Below, in pieces: positions 56,918 to 64,000 of a stretch of 64,000 nucleotides of DNA. How positions within the stretch are numbered: position 1 is the first letter of the stretch; each line of letters begins with the position of its first letter. The notes beneath the pieces were generated by a model that saw only the letters and a program-made list of their open reading frames with translations, ran no database searches and was not told the DNA's origin. Both the position numbers and the translations under genes were made by a program. Location of the stretch: NCBI RefSeq assembly GCF_000019905.1, contig NC_010556.1, positions 2,072,001-2,136,000 of the forward strand, written 5' to 3'. The DNA is from Exiguobacterium artemiae 255-15 (GTDB lineage Bacteria; Bacillota; Bacilli; Exiguobacteriales; Exiguobacteriaceae).

Positions 56918-57811
56918 TTAACGGGATGGATAGGTAAACCCTTCCCCGATGACTTCCCGTACTTTATGAATGACGACAAAGGCACGCGGATCCGCCGCTT
57001 CGACGATTTGTTTCAATGGCGCGAGCTGGCGCTTATCGACAATCATATATAACATATCGTTTTTCTGTTTTGTGAAATGACCGTGGCTGTGGATGACGGT
57101 CGCACTGCGTCCGAGTGTTTCGGTCAAAATCGTGGCGATTTCTTCCTGGCGATGACTGATGATCGTCACGGCTTCACGGACATTCAATCCTTCGCTGACC
57201 AAATCAATCAAATACGAACCAATGATGATTGCAATCAACGTATAAAGCATCGTTTCTTCCCCAAACAAAAATCCGGAGGCTCCGACGACCGTCACGTCGA
57301 TGATGAACATCGACACGGCAATCCCTAAGTTCAAATACTTATTCATTAGCCGAGCGATGATGACACCGCCGCCGGTCGTCCCGCCTGCCCGGATGACAAG
57401 ACCGATTCCAAGACCAATCAAGATTCCGGCATAGACCGTCCCGATCAGCCGGTTGTCGGAACTCGTCGCGAGTGATGCCGTTGACGACAAGACGAACGAG
57501 GTCGTCGCGACGGAAATGACGGAATAGATCATCGTTTTCCGACTTAAGAAGCGGTAGCCGACGACAAACAATAACGCATTGGCAAGTAACGAGACTAAGC
57601 CGGTATCCCATCCATACAGGTAGTAGAAGATGACCGTAATCCCGATCAACCCTCCTTCTGACAAATCATTCGGAATCGTAAAGTAGTTGATGCCGAACGC
57701 CAGGATAGCTGAACCGATGATCACCCAAAAAATATCTTTCCAGGAAATCAGTTGCATCGCTTCAAAGGCGCGGCGCCGTATTTCATTGGTATTGGTTTTT
57801 TTGACGTTCAT
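56918..57811 (-). CDS. YitT-family membrane protein (DUF161/DUF2179)
   Basis: This 297-residue protein has about five to six transmembrane segments in its first 190 residues, with the family motif NDLSEGGLIGITVIFYYLYG and a glycine-rich RAGGTTGGGVIIARL. A cytoplasmic ferredoxin-like DUF2179 domain follows. The function in most members is unknown. The ATG at 57811 has GAAGGAGG upstream. The frame extends 12 codons further up. It is a single transcription unit. Confidence 0.9.
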   Translation of the reverse strand: MNVKKTNTNEIRRRAFEAMQLISWKDIFWVIIGSAILAFGINYFTIPNDLSEGGLIGITVIFYYLYGWDTGLVSLLANALLFVVGYRFLSRKTMIYSVISVATTSFVLSSTASLATSSDNRLIGTVYAGILIGLGIGLVIRAGGTTGGGVIIARLMNKYLNLGIAVSMFIIDVTVVGASGFLFGEETMLYTLIAIIIGSYLIDLVSEGLNVREAVTIISHRQEEIATILTETLGRSATVIHSHGHFTKQKNDMLYMIVDKRQLAPLKQIVEAADPRAFVVIHKVREVIGEGFTYPSR

Positions 57812-57846
57812 AGTCGTCTCCTCCTTCATTTTTTTGTGTCCTGCCA

Positions 57847-57883
57847 ATAAAAATTCCGTACTGAATCGATCTCAGTACGGAAT
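57847..57883 (-). terminator. Terminator of the polX-mutS2-DUF350 operon
   Basis: ATTCCGTACTGA-GATCGAT-TCAGTACGGAAT perfect 12-bp stem followed by TTTTATT on the minus strand. Confidence 0.9.
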
Positions 57884-57907
57884 AATCACTTAGCAGAGCC
57901 AGTTCTT

Positions 57908-57991
57908 TTAATTCATAAAAACCCACAGCAGACCGACGACCAAAAAGGCAATCGATACGCCAAACATGATTTTCGCTAATCGTTCTAACAC
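57908..57991 (-). CDS. 27-residue single-membrane-segment peptide
   Basis: GTG-initiated frame, 4 bp after the DUF350 stop, with a GGGGTG site overlapping the end of that gene. The peptide MLERLAKIMFGVSIAFLVVG continues to a short end LLWVFMN. It has a basic N-terminus then one hydrophobic helix, and sits before the operon terminator. Reality is inferred from the site, spacing and membrane-like sequence. Function unknown. It could modulate the DUF350 protein. Confidence 0.55.
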   Translation of the reverse strand: MLERLAKIMFGVSIAFLVVGLLWVFMN

Positions 57992-57995
57992 CTGT

Positions 57996-58403
57996 TCACC
58001 CCACTAACGCTGAACCGATCACATAAGACATCCCGATCGATAACGAACAGGAGATGATGCCGACAGCGATATTTCCTTTTTCGATCTCCCGGTCGACCGG
58101 AAGATTCGGAGTTAAGAATTCAAAAATCCAATAGGTCGAAATCAACAGTAAAAATCCGAAGGCACTTTCTAAAAAAATCGCCCCGACACGCTGTTCACTT
58201 TGGACGGCAAAATGGACGATATTTGCCAAACCGATGATTTTCCCGCCGGTCGCGAGAGCAACAGCAATGTTTCCACTCTTGATATGTTCCCAGTTCCGGT
58301 ACCGGGTTGTCAACTCAAAAAGTGCCAACCCCATGATGATTAACAGTCCCGCAACCGAATATAAAGCTGTCGTGTAGACATAGACGTTTTCAAAAATATT
58401 CAC
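57996..58403 (-). CDS. DUF350/YshE-like membrane protein
   Basis: This 135-residue protein has four transmembrane segments in two DUF350-type units (GLLIIMGLALFELTTRY, GNIAVALATGGKIIGLANIV, GNIAVGIISCSLSIGMSYVI). The role is unknown. The same protein type lies beside mutS2 in Bacillus (yshE). It lies 11 bp after mutS2, in the same transcript. Confidence 0.85.
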   Translation of the reverse strand: MNIFENVYVYTTALYSVAGLLIIMGLALFELTTRYRNWEHIKSGNIAVALATGGKIIGLANIVHFAVQSEQRVGAIFLESAFGFLLLISTYWIFEFLTPNLPVDREIEKGNIAVGIISCSLSIGMSYVIGSALVG

Positions 58404-58414
58404 CTAACCGCGCC

Positions 58415-60781
58415 TCATTTCAATTCGATGATTGTCACACCATGTCCACCTTCACCCTGACCGCCTAAGCGATGGGTTTTGACATGACGGTTTCCACGAA
58501 GGTATTCTTGTACTCCTTGACGCATCGCTCCTGTTCCAAGACCATGGATGACACGAATCTGTTCGTAGTTGGACAGCAGTGCCTGATCCATGAACCGATC
58601 GAGTTTTGCCAGTCCTTCCTCGACCCGGACACCGCGTAAATCCAACTCGGCTGAAGCAGCAGACTGCTTCGTGATACTTGTTCCGCCAGATCGTTTTTTG
58701 GTTTTCGAAGCCGATTTGACTTCCCCGACCTTGGCTAAATCACTCGGCTTGACGTTTACTTTCATGATTCCGACCTGTACTGTATATTCACCATTTGAAT
58801 TTTGATTGATGATATATCCTTTTTGGTTAAAGGTCGTTACTTTTACTTCTTCGCCTTTGGCAAAGACCGGAGCCTGATTGGTTTTTGCTTTGACCTTGGC
58901 AATCCGTTGATCTTGCAACGAAGGTTTCGCTTGCTCGAGCTGTTTCCGGGCTTCAATCAGTTCGTGCTCTTTGACAGCTCCCGCGTCCCGTAATTCTTTC
59001 AGGCGCTTAATGACAGCTTCTGCTTCTTTTTGTGCCCGTTCGACGGCACGCGTTGCTTTTTCTTCTGCTTTGGCGAGAATTTCATTTTTCTCTTGATGAA
59101 TCTCCGCCTGTTCCCGCTCGAACTCTTCCCGTTCTTCCACCAATCGTTGTTGTTCCTGCAGCAATTCCCGTTCCAAGGATTCAGCACGTTGTTTCGCTTC
59201 TTCCAGCCGTCCGATCATCGTTTCGACGGACTGCGCATCCGTTCCAACTTGATCACGGGCCGCATCGATGACACGGTCCTCTAGCCCAAGCCGTTTCGAA
59301 ATTTCAAAGGCATTGGAACGTCCAGGTACACCAATCAGTAACCGGTACGTTGGACTAAGCGACTCGACATCAAACTCCATCGAGGCGTTCACGACACCTT
59401 CCCGGTTGTAACCGTATGCTTTCAGCTCCGAATAGTGAGTCGTCGCAGCGACACGCGCCCCGCGTCGTTTCACTTCATCCAAGATGGCAATCGCAAGCGC
59501 CGCCCCTTCTGTCGGATCCGTTCCCGCACCGAGTTCATCAAACAGGACAAGACTCATGAAATCAATTTTCCCCATCATTGAAACGATGTTCGTCATATGA
59601 GAACTAAACGTCGACAAGTTTTGTTCAATGGACTGTTCATCTCCGATGTCGGCATAAATCGCATCAAAGACACTCAACTCCGTCTCGTCCGCTGCCGGAA
59701 CGTATAAACCGGATTGAACCATCAATTGCAGTAGTCCAATCGTTTTCAACGTGACGGTTTTCCCGCCGGTGTTCGGTCCGGTGATGACGAGTGAGGTGAA
59801 TTCCCCGCCAAGCGACACGGTAATCGGAACGACCTCATCATCCGGAATGAACGGATGACGCGCTTCTTTCAGGACGATGTGGCGATTTTCATTTAAACGT
59901 GGTTCGACGGCACGAATCGTGTGTCCGTATAACGCTTTTGCCATGATGAAATCGAGCTCCGCCAGGACGTCGACGTTGATGCGAAGCGAATCGCCGACTG
60001 AGCCGACAAGCGCTGAAAGTTGAGCTAAAATCCGTTCGATTTCTGCCCGCTCTTTGAGGCGTGCTTCCTGGATTTCATTGTTGGCCGCAACGACGGCTTG
60101 CGGTTCGATGAACAGTGTCGCACCGGATGCCGATTGGTCATGGACGATTCCGCCAAAGGCTTGACGGTACTCCTGCTTGACCGGCACACAGTAACGGTCA
60201 TTTCGCATCGTGACGATGGCATCGGACAACATCTTCGACTTATTGCGTAAGACGCCGTCGATTTTCGACCGGACTTGACCTTCGAGTGAGCGAAGCTGAC
60301 TCCGTAAAGCCCGAAGTTTGTCGCTTGCCGAGTCTTGAACCGTTCCCTGGTCATCAATCGCATGACGAATACCCTGTTCGATTTCCACCAGCTTTGTAAT
60401 CTGCTCAATCCGGCTGTCAAGCGCCGGTAAGCGGAGATCCGGATGATCTTCATGCAGACGTTCCTGGAAAGCCTTGACTTGACGTCCGGAATAGACGACG
60501 TCTGCCACTGCAAGTAACTCACTGGTTGAGAGGACAGATCCGATTTCCGCCCGCTTGACTTCACTGCGGACATCCGTCAGTCCGCCAAATGGATAACGGT
60601 CGCGCAATCGGTAAACGGTCGTCGCTTCTGTCGTCAAAGCGAGTAACGCTTTCACCTGCTCAAAATCTTCCGCCGGCTCCATTTTCCGCACGAACTGAGC
60701 CCCCAGTGAACTGGCGGTTTGTTTGGCGAGTAGTTCTTTTAATTTATCGTATTCTAATACACGTAGTGCATTGGCATTCAT
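58415..60781 (-). CDS. mutS2: Endonuclease MutS2
   Basis: This 788-residue MutS-like ATPase has Walker A TGPNTGGKTVTLK near residue 335 and Walker B LVLFDELGAGTDPTEG. It has a long coiled coil (about residues 515-640) and a C-terminal Smr nuclease domain (ELDLRGVR, IRVIHGLGTGAMR). It limits homologous recombination and, in Firmicutes, helps rescue collided ribosomes. It starts directly after the polX stop. Confidence 0.96.
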   Translation of the reverse strand: MNANALRVLEYDKLKELLAKQTASSLGAQFVRKMEPAEDFEQVKALLALTTEATTVYRLRDRYPFGGLTDVRSEVKRAEIGSVLSTSELLAVADVVYSGRQVKAFQERLHEDHPDLRLPALDSRIEQITKLVEIEQGIRHAIDDQGTVQDSASDKLRALRSQLRSLEGQVRSKIDGVLRNKSKMLSDAIVTMRNDRYCVPVKQEYRQAFGGIVHDQSASGATLFIEPQAVVAANNEIQEARLKERAEIERILAQLSALVGSVGDSLRINVDVLAELDFIMAKALYGHTIRAVEPRLNENRHIVLKEARHPFIPDDEVVPITVSLGGEFTSLVITGPNTGGKTVTLKTIGLLQLMVQSGLYVPAADETELSVFDAIYADIGDEQSIEQNLSTFSSHMTNIVSMMGKIDFMSLVLFDELGAGTDPTEGAALAIAILDEVKRRGARVAATTHYSELKAYGYNREGVVNASMEFDVESLSPTYRLLIGVPGRSNAFEISKRLGLEDRVIDAARDQVGTDAQSVETMIGRLEEAKQRAESLERELLQEQQRLVEEREEFEREQAEIHQEKNEILAKAEEKATRAVERAQKEAEAVIKRLKELRDAGAVKEHELIEARKQLEQAKPSLQDQRIAKVKAKTNQAPVFAKGEEVKVTTFNQKGYIINQNSNGEYTVQVGIMKVNVKPSDLAKVGEVKSASKTKKRSGGTSITKQSAASAELDLRGVRVEEGLAKLDRFMDQALLSNYEQIRVIHGLGTGAMRQGVQEYLRGNRHVKTHRLGGQGEGGHGVTIIELK

Positions 60782-62497
60782 TTACTTCACTCCTAAACGT
60801 TTTCGGTCAAAAAAGGCACGTGCTTCTTTGGCAGTCCACGTATTGATGACATCAGATGGTTCCAAATATGCTTTACGTGCATGAAGGACCCCAAGTTTCA
60901 TATCTTCCAACATTTCCGGACGATGGGTATCGGTGTTGATCATCAGTTTGACTCCAGCTGCCTTCGCTTTCGCCAGTGACGAGGCGGTTAAATCAAACCG
61001 TCCGGGATTCGCATTCATTTCCAGTGCCGTCCCGGTTTCAGCCGCCAGTTCGACCAGTCGATCGATGTTGACTGCATATCCATCCCGGCGTCCGATAATG
61101 CGTCCGGTCGGATGGGCAATCAAAGAGACATACGGATTGCGGCAGGCATTTTCAAGACGTTGCATGATTTCCTCTTCCGTCTGATCAAACTTCGAATGGA
61201 TCGAAGCGATGACGTAATCCATTTCTTTTAAGAAGTCATCCTCATAATCGAGTGATCCGTCCGGTAGAATATCCATCTCAACACCGCATAAAATCGTCAT
61301 CTCCGGATGTTTCTTTCGTGCCGCTTCAATTTCGACGCGCTGTTTCCGCAATCGTTCTTCCGTCAATCCATTGACGAACTTCATATATTTACTGTGATCG
61401 GTAATGGCCATCCAGGAGTATCCCCGTGCCGCACAGGCATCAACCAGTTCATCAACGGATAACGTACCGTCCGACCACGTTGTATGCATATGGACATCTG
61501 CTTGAATGTCCTTTTCCTGAATCAACATATTTAAATCCGCTTCGAACTCCTGACGTCCTACCCGCAGTTCCGGCGGGATGAACGGCAGGTCATAACGGGC
61601 AAACAGTTCCTGTTCCGTTTTCGGTTGGAACAGTCCGTCTTTCGTTTCGACTCCGTATTCCGAGATACTTTCACCGCGTTCTTTCGCCAGTTGCCGCATC
61701 CGGACATTATGATCTTTTGATCCCGTAAAGTGATGTAACGTCGAAGCAAATGCCAAGTCGTCCACTAATCGGAAATCAACTGCGATGTAAGCATCATCCC
61801 GCTTCAAAACGATTGAGACTTTGGTGTCCCCGGCAGCAATGATTTCATCGATTTGTTCAATTTCAAGTAATTGCGCCTTCACTTCTTTTGGATGGTCCGT
61901 CGAGATGATGAAATCGAGATCCTTACACGTCTCTTCCGCGCGCCGGAAACTGCCCCCGACTTCAAAACGGATGATTTGATCGATCCCGGCTAACGTCCGC
62001 TCCAGCTCACTGACACTCTTTCGCATGACACCGTACGGTAACCGTTCCGGCCGTGTCTCAAATGTTTCCAGTGCCTTACTGTATTTTTCCACGGTCTTTT
62101 TCCCGAAGCCCGGCATTGCTTCCACTGTACCATCTGCCAGTTTCTCAGCGAAGGAATCTGCATCAATGACACCGACTTCATGCAGTTTCGCGAGTTTCTT
62201 TCCACCAAGTCCCGGAATCTTCAGTAAGGCAATCAATCCTTCCGGGACCTGTTGCTCAAGTTCCGTCAATGCGGTACTCGTTCCGGTTTCACGGAATTCC
62301 TCAAGGACCGTTGCCGTTCCTTTTCCGATTCCTTTCATCGCTGTAAAGTCTTCGATCGCCATGAAATCAAGTTCCGCTGCTTCGAGCAGACTTGCTGCCT
62401 TTCGAAACGCATTGATCTTAAACGGGTTTTCACCTTTTACTTCGAGATAAACTGAAATTCGTTCCAAATGTCGAATCGCATCTTGTGTCGTCCGCAT
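60782..62497 (-). CDS. polX: DNA polymerase/3'-5' exonuclease PolX
   Basis: This 571-residue family X polymerase joins a helix-hairpin-helix and Pol-beta core (IPGLGGKKLAKL, GGSFRRAEETCKDLDF with catalytic acids) to a C-terminal PHP exonuclease domain (DVHMHTTWSDG, ITDHSKYMKF, HPTGR). It acts in base-excision repair gap filling. The ATG at 62497 has GAGGGGAG upstream. The 6-codon extension is not used. Confidence 0.96.
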   Translation of the reverse strand: MRTTQDAIRHLERISVYLEVKGENPFKINAFRKAASLLEAAELDFMAIEDFTAMKGIGKGTATVLEEFRETGTSTALTELEQQVPEGLIALLKIPGLGGKKLAKLHEVGVIDADSFAEKLADGTVEAMPGFGKKTVEKYSKALETFETRPERLPYGVMRKSVSELERTLAGIDQIIRFEVGGSFRRAEETCKDLDFIISTDHPKEVKAQLLEIEQIDEIIAAGDTKVSIVLKRDDAYIAVDFRLVDDLAFASTLHHFTGSKDHNVRMRQLAKERGESISEYGVETKDGLFQPKTEQELFARYDLPFIPPELRVGRQEFEADLNMLIQEKDIQADVHMHTTWSDGTLSVDELVDACAARGYSWMAITDHSKYMKFVNGLTEERLRKQRVEIEAARKKHPEMTILCGVEMDILPDGSLDYEDDFLKEMDYVIASIHSKFDQTEEEIMQRLENACRNPYVSLIAHPTGRIIGRRDGYAVNIDRLVELAAETGTALEMNANPGRFDLTASSLAKAKAAGVKLMINTDTHRPEMLEDMKLGVLHARKAYLEPSDVINTWTAKEARAFFDRKRLGVK

Positions 62498-62513
62498 GTT
62501 CAATTCTCCCCTC

Positions 62514-62539
62514 AAAAAAAGCTCCCATTCAACGGGAGC
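62514..62539 (-). terminator. cvpA terminator
   Basis: GCTCCCGTT-GAATGGGAGC hairpin and seven T on the minus strand, 3 bp past the cvpA stop and overlapping the polX leader. Confidence 0.9.
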
Positions 62540-62542
62540 ACG

Positions 62543-63091
62543 TTATTTTATCAAACCGACTTTTTGCATTAACCAATCTGCGAGGACCGGTGTATGTTGA
62601 ATCATAAATGACGCTAAACTTGAATCTGCAATGGCATCTTGAATGGACTGAATCGGTGCAAAGGCTGCCAGGAACAAAACCAGGAAGATGAAGATATACA
62701 TCTCGATGAATCCGAAGATACCTCCCAAGAGACCTTTGACCTGCTTGAGAACTGGAATGTTCGTCAGTGAATCAAACATTGCGATGATAATCGATAACAC
62801 GATTTTCGTCGCAAAAAACAAGACGATGAACCAAAAGGCTTTATAAAATACTTCATCCAAACCAACCGAACTCGGGATGGAGAACATCGTTAAATCAATT
62901 CCGGCATCATCCAGCGTTGATGGGTAAGGAATCCATAACTTGAACTTCTCGGCCAACTCATCGTAAAACGACAAAGCGACAATAAACGAGATGATCAGGC
63001 TTAATAAATGACCTGCCTGTAACACAACACCCCGACGGACACCCGTCATCGTGCCTAAAGCTAAAAACAGTAAGATAACAAGAGACATCAT
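62543..63091 (-). CDS. cvpA: CvpA-family membrane protein
   Basis: This 182-residue protein has four hydrophobic segments and the family pattern (GVRRGVVLQAGHLLSLIISF, GGIFGFIEMYIFIFLVLF). Homologues affect cell-envelope integrity and, in some bacteria, bacteriocin entry. It lies 2 bp after zapA, the same order as yshA-yshB in Bacillus. Confidence 0.88.
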   Translation of the reverse strand: MMSLVILLFLALGTMTGVRRGVVLQAGHLLSLIISFIVALSFYDELAEKFKLWIPYPSTLDDAGIDLTMFSIPSSVGLDEVFYKAFWFIVLFFATKIVLSIIIAMFDSLTNIPVLKQVKGLLGGIFGFIEMYIFIFLVLFLAAFAPIQSIQDAIADSSLASFMIQHTPVLADWLMQKVGLIK

Positions 63092-63093
63092 GT

Positions 63094-63330
63094 TTAAAGT
63101 TCACCCAAATTCTTTTTGATTTTGACATAGTCACTACCGATATTGAGAGCTGCTAGAACAGCAATTTGTCGCACGTCGAGTTGTGGTGCCTGGTCTCTGA
63201 TTTCACGAATTTTTGTATCCACGAGGAGACCCACTTCGCGAACATGTTCAGGTGACTCCGTTCCGACAATCGTATAATCATTTCCTGCAATATGAATCGT
63301 CGTCCGGTTCAACCCTTCTGAATCAGCCAT
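63094..63330 (-). CDS. zapA: Cell-division protein ZapA
   Basis: This 78-residue protein bundles FtsZ filaments. It has the core TTIHIAGNDYTIVGTESPEHV and a C-terminal helix for dimer formation (VRQIAVLAALNIGSDY). The ATG at 63330 has AGGAGGACAGG upstream. Longer open frame not used. It is transcribed away from rnhC, as in Bacillus. Confidence 0.93.
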   Translation of the reverse strand: MADSEGLNRTTIHIAGNDYTIVGTESPEHVREVGLLVDTKIREIRDQAPQLDVRQIAVLAALNIGSDYVKIKKNLGEL

Positions 63331-63400
63331 TTTCCTGTCCTCCTCATACTTTGCTTCTTTCATATAGTACCATCATTTTTGAAATAGGAAAAGAAGTCCA

Positions 63401-63419
63401 CCATCCGACTTAAGGATGG
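63401..63419. repeat. Small inverted repeat between zapA and rnhC
   Basis: CCATCC-GACTTAA-GGATGG in the divergent control region. No strong T run, so an operator or weak hairpin rather than a terminator. Confidence 0.35.
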
Positions 63420-63449
63420 TATGCTTATTTTCGAAAGGGTGATCATGTC

Positions 63450-64000
63450 ATGGGAACAGTCGTTTTAAAGCTAACAAAAGAAAAACAGGAAACCGTCATT
63501 TCCGATTTCACGCGTCATCAAGTTTCGCCTCCGCCTTATGCACGATTCGCCGCACGAACGGCCGGATGTATCGTGACCGTCTATAACTCGGGAAAAGTCA
63601 TGTTTCAAGGACAGGAAGCTGAAACTGTCGCTGTACGTTACGGTTCGCCGATAGCAAAAAAAACCGTTTCTCCGGCAAGCGGCTCTTTACCAGAAGGATT
63701 TGCCAACTGGTCGGTCGTCGGCAGTGACGAAGTCGGAAAAGGTGACTTTTTTGGTCCTTTAGTCGTCGTTGCCGCTTACGTTGACAAAACGAAAATCGAA
63801 CTGGTCCGGGAGCTCGGAGTCCGCGACTCTAAAAACGTCTCCGATCCGGAAATCCGAACGATTGCTCGTGATTTGCATGCTGTGATTCCTTATGAATACC
63901 GGATCCTGCACAATCCGGATTACAATCGAATGCAACGGACGATGACACAGGGCAAGATGACCGCCCTGCTTCATAATTCCGCGCTCAATGGATTACTCAC
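63450..64000 (+). CDS. rnhC: Ribonuclease HIII (partial, C-terminus off window)
   Basis: 183 codons are visible from the ATG at 63450 (AAAGGG upstream), and the frame stays open to the window end. The N-terminal TBP-like substrate domain (residues 1-80) is followed by the start of the RNase H domain with VGSDEVGKGDFFGP, giving the catalytic Asp and Glu, and later VRDSKNVSD. It removes RNA from RNA-DNA hybrids. A second ATG 5 bp earlier is out of frame. Confidence 0.95.
   Translation, partial: MGTVVLKLTKEKQETVISDFTRHQVSPPPYARFAARTAGCIVTVYNSGKVMFQGQEAETVAVRYGSPIAKKTVSPASGSLPEGFANWSVVGSDEVGKGDFFGPLVVVAAYVDKTKIELVRELGVRDSKNVSDPEIRTIARDLHAVIPYEYRILHNPDYNRMQRTMTQGKMTALLHNSALNGLL

Noticed and set aside
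60025-60573. 182-codon minus-strand frame inside mutS2
   Set aside because: It is on the same strand but another frame of the conserved MutS2 core, with Ser/Arg-rich shadow composition.

Overview
This is a 64 kb stretch of a low-to-mid GC Firmicutes chromosome, most likely Exiguobacterium or a close non-sporulating relative of Bacillus. The gene order is the conserved Bacillales block rnhC-zapA-cvpA-polX-mutS2 ... lcfA-fadR-etfBA-trxA-uvrC ... sdhCAB ... murI-rph-rdgB ... tig-clpX-lon-engB ... hemACDBL-valS-folC-prepilin peptidase. The spore genes expected at these positions in Bacillus subtilis (spoVID and ysxE between hemL and valS, gerE near sdh) are absent. No insertion sequence, prophage, CRISPR array or rRNA was seen. 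The taxonomic call is inference from synteny and protein resemblance.

Layout from the left. Positions 1-15053 hold a type IVa pilus region. A minus-strand block runs VanW-like protein, small membrane protein, pilB, pilT, pilC, major pilin, prepilin peptidase and pilM (cut by the window edge). A divergent plus-strand block holds three minor-pilin-like genes. These are followed by an anchored ankyrin protein and a 1193-residue secreted Ig-like protein. Positions 15126-24721 hold folC, valS with a T-box leader, and the haem operon hemA-hemC-hemD-hemB-hemL, whose promoter carries a near-perfect PerR box. Positions 24924-32352 are an accessory five-gene operon inserted between engB and hemA: anchored glycosidase-like protein, degenerate receiver protein, HEAT-like protein, processive family-2 glycosyltransferase and AI-2E-family transporter. 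It looks like an uncharacterised synthase-dependent exopolysaccharide system and is the best candidate here for something undescribed.

Positions 32503-43728 carry protein quality-control and housekeeping genes (engB, lon, clpX, tig), a lipoprotein, tRNA-Arg(TCT), a phosphodiesterase, rdgB, rph, murI, a stand-alone HPr and a thioesterase. Positions 43789-52425 carry succinate dehydrogenase sdhCAB, yslB, a PH-domain protein, uvrC, a flavoprotein disulfide-reductase homologue with an altered C-terminal motif, a VOC protein and trxA. Positions 52592-56748 form a fatty-acid oxidation set (etfB-etfA, a TetR/FadR-like repressor, lcfA) with FadR-type operators. Positions 56918-64000 hold a YitT-family protein, a 27-residue membrane peptide, a DUF350 protein, mutS2, polX, cvpA, zapA and the start of rnhC.

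Most genes lie on the minus strand and are packed tightly with ATGA-type overlaps. Terminators, promoters and operators were read by eye, so weak -35 elements are uncertain. Where an open frame extended upstream of a well-placed ribosome-binding site, the start with the better site was chosen and this is stated.
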